Below are positions 40,477 to 43,438 of a stretch of DNA of 43,438 bases, piece after piece (within the stretch, counting starts at the first letter, position 1; each line of letters starts with the position of its first letter). This DNA is from Streptomyces sp. YIM 98790 (GTDB taxonomy: Bacteria > Actinomycetota > Actinomycetes > Streptomycetales > Streptomycetaceae): positions 1-43,438 of the forward strand of contig NZ_WTLH01000001.1 of assembly GCF_011421595.1 (NCBI RefSeq), written 5' to 3'. A program made the translations under genes and the position numbers. The notes beneath the pieces are model-generated. The model saw only the letters and a program-made list of their open reading frames with translations, searched no databases and was not told the DNA's origin.

Positions 40477-41022
40477 TCAGGACCCGCTGGTGACGGAAAG
40501 CATTCCGGGGGCGTACACCTTGCCGTATTTGTCCGTCTGGCCTGCTACCCGGTATTTCTTGCCGGCCTGCACGGAACCGGGAACGGTCAGCCGGATCATG
40601 GTGCTGCTGACCTGAATGTTGTAGATGCGGGTGACGCCGATGAAGACCGATTTCACCGACTGGAGATTGCGTCCGGTGAGAGCCAGTTGCTGGGACACCG
40701 ATACCGGATTCGGGCGCATGGACTCGATCTGGGGCTCCTCCGGCTGCGCTCCCACGGTGAAGTTGTCCGCGCTCTGCGCGCTGACCGTGCCCTGACTGGG
40801 GCTCTGCACGACGACCACGAACTCGCCGCTCTGCGAGTTCGGTCCGATGGTGATCCCCACGGTGCCCGCCTGTGGATCCACGGTGTTGACCGTGACGGTG
40901 CTCAAGCCGTTGAGGTACACGGATGTGTTGTCCGAAGCGGAATCGGATGGCATGTCGCTGAGCGACAGGGTTACGGCTGTATTTACGGAGCCGCTTGTCG
41001 GGTCGAAGCTTGTGATCTCCAA
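40477..41022 (-). CDS. Protein with two IPT/TIG Ig-like domains, first gene of the cassette
   Basis: A 181-residue protein starting TTG 41022, four bases after GGGAGG; an upstream GTG/ATG at 41145 would add 41 unrelated residues including a Cys-rich patch. The first Ig-like TIG domain covers residues 3-90 (ITSFDPTSGSVNTAVTLSLS, VYLNGLSTVTVNTVDPQAGTVGITIGPNSQSGEFVVVVQSP) and the second 95-180 (PQIESMRPNPVSVSQQLALTGRNLQSVKSVFIG, IRLTVPGSVQAGKKYRVAGQTDKYG). There is no signal peptide, though TIG domains are usually extracellular, which points to a non-Sec export or an intracellular assembly. A sigma70-like promoter is 70-100 bases upstream. Confidence 0.7.
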   Translation of the reverse strand: MEITSFDPTSGSVNTAVTLSLSDMPSDSASDNTSVYLNGLSTVTVNTVDPQAGTVGITIGPNSQSGEFVVVVQSPSQGTVSAQSADNFTVGAQPEEPQIESMRPNPVSVSQQLALTGRNLQSVKSVFIGVTRIYNIQVSSTMIRLTVPGSVQAGKKYRVAGQTDKYGKVYAPGMLSVTSGS

Positions 41023-41336
41023 AATACCTCCCGGTGCGCATTCCTGATTTGATGGAAGAGTGAACCAAATTTCAGGTGGAAAAATTTCTGCGCAGCAGGC
41101 TAGGTATGGTGCATGGCCGGTGCCAAGCGACAGGCCGGATTTCACGGAATTGGAGCAGTGGGACAGGCTGGAATAACGATTCTGCGTGTGCCGCGGAGTT
41201 CCGGCGCGGGCCCGGACGCGCTGCTCTGGACAGGGCCGGCCGCGCGGTGAGCCTGACCCGGCGGCGGGCCTGCGAGGCCGCCTTCCGCGCCTTCCGCGCC
41301 TTCCGCGTGTCCCGCGGGTCCCGGACCGGGCGGGCG
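41023..41336. other. Gene-less stretch: promoter region of the five-gene cassette
   Basis: It holds the promoter at 41097-41126, an untranslated leader of about 70 bases and the trailer of the haloperoxidase gene. Near 41282-41307 the 9-mer CTTCCGCGC is repeated about three times. The first 130 bases are markedly AT-rich. No gene seen. Confidence 0.6.
41097..41126 (-). promoter_or_regulatory. sigma70-like promoter of the five-gene cassette
   Basis: On the minus strand: -35 TTGGCA (41126-41121), 18-base spacer, -10 TAGCCT (41102-41097). The predicted start near 41090 leaves about 70 bases before TTG 41022. Confidence 0.5.
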
Positions 41337-42917
41337 TCAGGCGGCGGCTTCGCCGGTGATGTGGCGCCGGACGAAGTCGTGGGCGAGATCACCGATGCCG
41401 GGGCCGAGCTCCCAGGAGGCCTCGATGGCGGAGCGGAAGTGCACGCCGCCCCAGATCCGGCTCAGCCCGCAGTGCCGGGTGGCCTGCTCCCAGGTGTCCC
41501 AGCGCAGTTCCAGATCGCGGGCCGGGGTCACGCCCGGCTCCACCAGCGATCCGCCGCGCGGCACGGTGCGGACGTAGCCCAGCGCGTCGGAGCCGAGGAA
41601 GCGGCGCGCGGCCTGGGCCTGCGCGGCGCAGAGGGTGGTGGAGGCGGAGGGGTACTCCGGGTGGTCGGCCACCTTCAGATAGCTCTGCCACCGGCTGCCG
41701 GGGATGTCGGTGACCGTCCCCCGGCCCGGGCCGCCCCAGGCGGTGACCGGCCGGTCGCCGTACAGGTGCCGCACCGCGGTGAACGGGCGGACCGCGTCGT
41801 ACCGCCGTTTCTCCTGCCACACCACGATGCCGGCGTCGAAGGTGGCTGTGGAGGCGCACAGGCAGAGCTGCACCCAGCCGTCGAGGTCCAGGCGGTGGTG
41901 CTCGGCCGCGGCGAAGACCGGACGGCCGATGCCGAGGAACTTGTTGTCGAAGGTCTCGGCGATGAGCTTCTGCTCGTCCGTGAGCGCCGCCGAGGCCGCC
42001 AGTACCTCGTCGGCCTGGCGCCGGTACGCCTCGGTCCTGCGGTGGTCGCTGTCGCGCGGGGGCGGGACGCGGAACCGCCCCGGGTCGCCGATGGCGTACG
42101 GCCGGGTCACGCCCCACTGCGGCACGGAGAACTGCTGGACGAGGAACGCGCCGAGGTCCGAGGGCCCGTCGCTCAGGCGGCGCCGGTGCGGCCCGAGGGC
42201 CGGCTGCCAGCGGGACGGGTCGCTGACCTCATAGGCGGTGTTGACCGGGCGGTACCCGAGGTAGTCGGCGTAGGGCATGGGGTGGTAGCGGCGCCCGCCC
42301 TCGTCGCCGGTCTGGTTCATGCCGTCCCGCAGGCGGCTCTCCACCACGGCGCGGCCGGCGAGATTGCCGATGCCGACGGGGGTGCCGGTGTCCTCCCGGC
42401 GGTCCTCGGGGTCCAGGCCGAGCGCGGTCAGCAGGCCGCTCGTGAAGTCGTCGGGCTGCGGCAGCACGGCGGTGTGCACCCGGTGGGCGGCGTAGAGGAG
42501 GGCGATGTTCCGCGCGCGGTTCGTGACGCGTTCCCCGGCCGGGCGGCGGCCGAGCCGGGAGTGGACGCCGACGGCGGTGGGGTGGTACGGCGCGATGGCG
42601 TCGAACCAGGCGCTCTGCATCAGATGGGTCAGGCGGACCACCAGGGGCGCGTCCATGGGGGCGGTCGCCTGCTCCTGGCAGGCGGCGCCGCGGGAGGCGA
42701 AGAGGTCGCGCACCGCGTTCCCGTGGTCGAGGTCGAAGTCCTCCGGCGGGGCGCATTCCCGGCCGCCGTCGACGGGCGGGCCCGCCGCGTGGGCGGCCGG
42801 CGCGGTGCCGAGTCCGGCGGCTGCTGCCCCGGCCGCGCCGAGCAGACCGCGGAGTACCCCGCGGCGGTTCGGACCGCCGGGCCCGGCGGCGGTTCCTGTG
42901 TCCGTGGTGGTGGCCAC
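41337..42917 (-). CDS. Tat-exported vanadium-dependent haloperoxidase-like protein (PAP2 superfamily)
   Basis: A 526-residue protein. GTG 42917 follows GGGAGGGG by 7 bases. A twin-arginine signal (NRRGVLRGLLGAAGAAAAGLG..AHAA) covers residues 17-45. The catalytic half contains the motifs RRYDAVRPFTAVRHLYG, DHPEYPSASTTLCAAQAQAARRFLG and LSRIWGGVHFRSAIEASWELG, corresponding to the phosphate/vanadate-binding Arg, the Pro-Ser-Ala-Ser loop and the His that binds vanadate. Members of this Streptomyces subfamily (related to DUF6851 proteins) are labelled vanadium haloperoxidases, but the classical PSGH is PSAS here, so halogenating activity is uncertain; acid phosphatase is the alternative. Acts outside the cell. 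Confidence 0.82.
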   Translation of the reverse strand: MATTTDTGTAAGPGGPNRRGVLRGLLGAAGAAAAGLGTAPAAHAAGPPVDGGRECAPPEDFDLDHGNAVRDLFASRGAACQEQATAPMDAPLVVRLTHLMQSAWFDAIAPYHPTAVGVHSRLGRRPAGERVTNRARNIALLYAAHRVHTAVLPQPDDFTSGLLTALGLDPEDRREDTGTPVGIGNLAGRAVVESRLRDGMNQTGDEGGRRYHPMPYADYLGYRPVNTAYEVSDPSRWQPALGPHRRRLSDGPSDLGAFLVQQFSVPQWGVTRPYAIGDPGRFRVPPPRDSDHRRTEAYRRQADEVLAASAALTDEQKLIAETFDNKFLGIGRPVFAAAEHHRLDLDGWVQLCLCASTATFDAGIVVWQEKRRYDAVRPFTAVRHLYGDRPVTAWGGPGRGTVTDIPGSRWQSYLKVADHPEYPSASTTLCAAQAQAARRFLGSDALGYVRTVPRGGSLVEPGVTPARDLELRWDTWEQATRHCGLSRIWGGVHFRSAIEASWELGPGIGDLAHDFVRRHITGEAAA

Positions 42918-43060
42918 CCGCTGTCCCCTCCCTGCGGCCATGAGCATGCACTGGTCACATGTCATGACAGCATGGTCATCCGGCCAATGGGTGCAATATT
43001 CACCTATAGAACATATGCTCCCCTGGCTTCGGCGGGTTGAGGGAGTGGCTGTCGAGAGCA

Positions 43061-43089
43061 TTGACGGCGCCATGTCACATTGATACGTT
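43061..43089 (+). promoter_or_regulatory. sigma70 (HrdB-like) promoter of the lectin-domain gene
   Basis: -35 TTGACG (43061-43066), 17-base spacer, -10 TACGTT (43084-43089). It is the best vegetative promoter match seen in the window, with transcription expected near 43096. Confidence 0.65.
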
Positions 43090-43101
43090 TCAAAATCGCC
43101 G

Positions 43102-43115
43102 TGGAAGCGCTTTCA
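43102..43115 (+). promoter_or_regulatory. LacI-family operator-like palindrome
   Basis: TGGAAGCGCTTTCA is a 14-bp palindrome with one mismatch pair and the AGCGCT centre typical of LacI/GalR operators such as the CebR box of Streptomyces. It lies just downstream of the predicted start site, where a bound repressor would block transcription. Confidence 0.6.
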
Positions 43116-43177
43116 TGGCCGCACATGACGCACGATCACGTTCTTCCGCCCCCACTCAAGACAAGGACGACTCCGTC

Positions 43178-43438
43178 ATGACCTCACCACCGCGTGGACG
43201 ACGCGGCTGGAGGTTCGGCACGCGCGGCTGGGCCGCTGTCGCGCTGGCAGCCGTCGCGGGCCTCCTGCTCAGCCTCCTGACCGTCACGACCAGCCAGGCG
43301 CAGCCGAGCACCGGCACCTGGTACTACCTGGAGAACCGGAACTCCGGGAAGGTGCTGGACGTCTCCAACCGGAGCACGGACAACGGCGCCGGGCTCATCC
43401 AGTACAGCAACACCGGCGGTACGCACCAGCAGTTCCGC
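43178..43438 (+). CDS. Secreted protein beginning with a ricin-type (RICIN) lectin domain (3' truncated by window edge)
   Basis: The frame is open from ATG 43178 to the window end (87 residues). AAGGAC lies about 9 bases upstream. Residues 1-45 are a long signal peptide (RRGWRFGTRGWAAVALAAVAGLLLSLLTVTTSQAQ). Residues 48-87 begin a ricin B-like beta-trefoil (TWYYLENRNSGKVLDVSNRS, GLIQYSNTGGTHQQFR). In Streptomyces such modules bind sugars in secreted glycosidases, arabinofuranosidases or peptidases, and the LacI-like operator supports carbohydrate-controlled expression. The downstream catalytic domain is outside the window. Confidence 0.85.
   Translation, partial: MTSPPRGRRGWRFGTRGWAAVALAAVAGLLLSLLTVTTSQAQPSTGTWYYLENRNSGKVLDVSNRSTDNGAGLIQYSNTGGTHQQFR

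Noticed and set aside
35078-41022. Type VI/contractile injection or Tc toxin operon
   Set aside because: No sheath, baseplate, AAA+ or RHS/YD-repeat proteins are present; only loosely similar beta domains.

Overview
The window is high-GC actinobacterial DNA, almost certainly from a Streptomyces or close relative. The evidence is strong G/C bias at third codon positions, GTG and TTG starts behind GGAGG-type ribosome binding sites, and several Streptomyces hallmark families: AfsR-type NB-ARC regulator, subtilisin-inhibitor-like protein, XRE/DUF397 pair, SigE-family sigma factor, Tat-exported haloperoxidase and TPR repeats of the kind usually joined to CHAT proteases. No phage, insertion sequence, CRISPR array or rRNA was seen.

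Layout. 1-3.2 kb: the 3' part of an AfsR-like regulator, a convergent LuxR/TrmB-type regulator, tRNA-Ser(GCU) and a subtilisin-inhibitor-like secreted protein. 3.4-7.7 kb: a 1414-residue PAS/histidine-kinase-like/receiver-like hybrid whose phosphoacceptor His is replaced by Asp. 7.8-13 kb, all on the minus strand: fatty acyl-CoA ligase, SigE-family sigma factor, a small Asn/Gly-rich secreted protein, and a tightly coupled three-gene operon (small membrane-like peptide, sigma-like factor, unknown protein). 13.4-20 kb, a block that looks like conserved chromosomal core: tRNA-Ser(UGA), HtrA-type protease, glycerophosphodiesterase, anti-sigma-type ATPase, SEC-C protein, a secreted protein and a primase/polymerase-like protein. 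20-26.3 kb: a SpoIIE/GAF protein that lacks phosphatase metal ligands, Xaa-Pro aminopeptidase, and two CNNM/CBS membrane proteins preceded by a Pro/Asp/Arg-rich leader ORF. 26.4-34.5 kb: GH15 glucosidase/trehalase-like enzyme, zinc alcohol (glucose-type) dehydrogenase, cyanamide-hydratase-like HD protein, GlxA-type regulator, TPR protein, DUF397/XRE pair and two small proteins. 34.8-41.1 kb: an accessory region dominated by a five-gene minus-strand cassette of unfamiliar beta-rich proteins. 41.3-43.4 kb: a vanadium haloperoxidase-like Tat substrate and the start of a ricin-type lectin-domain protein under a sigma70-like promoter with a LacI-type operator.

The most unusual content is (i) the cassette 41022->35078, which encodes a two-TIG-domain protein, a lipid-binding-like helix/beta protein, a GrlR-fold-like small protein, a 917-residue propeller plus toxin-like beta protein, and a ketosynthase-fold protein without an active-site Cys, all without signal peptides and lower in GC than their surroundings; (ii) the leader peptide coupled to the CNNM operon; and (iii) a recurring theme of degenerate signalling enzymes (kinase without His, PP2C without Asp, ketosynthase without Cys). 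Family assignments are from motif reading only; no database search was possible.
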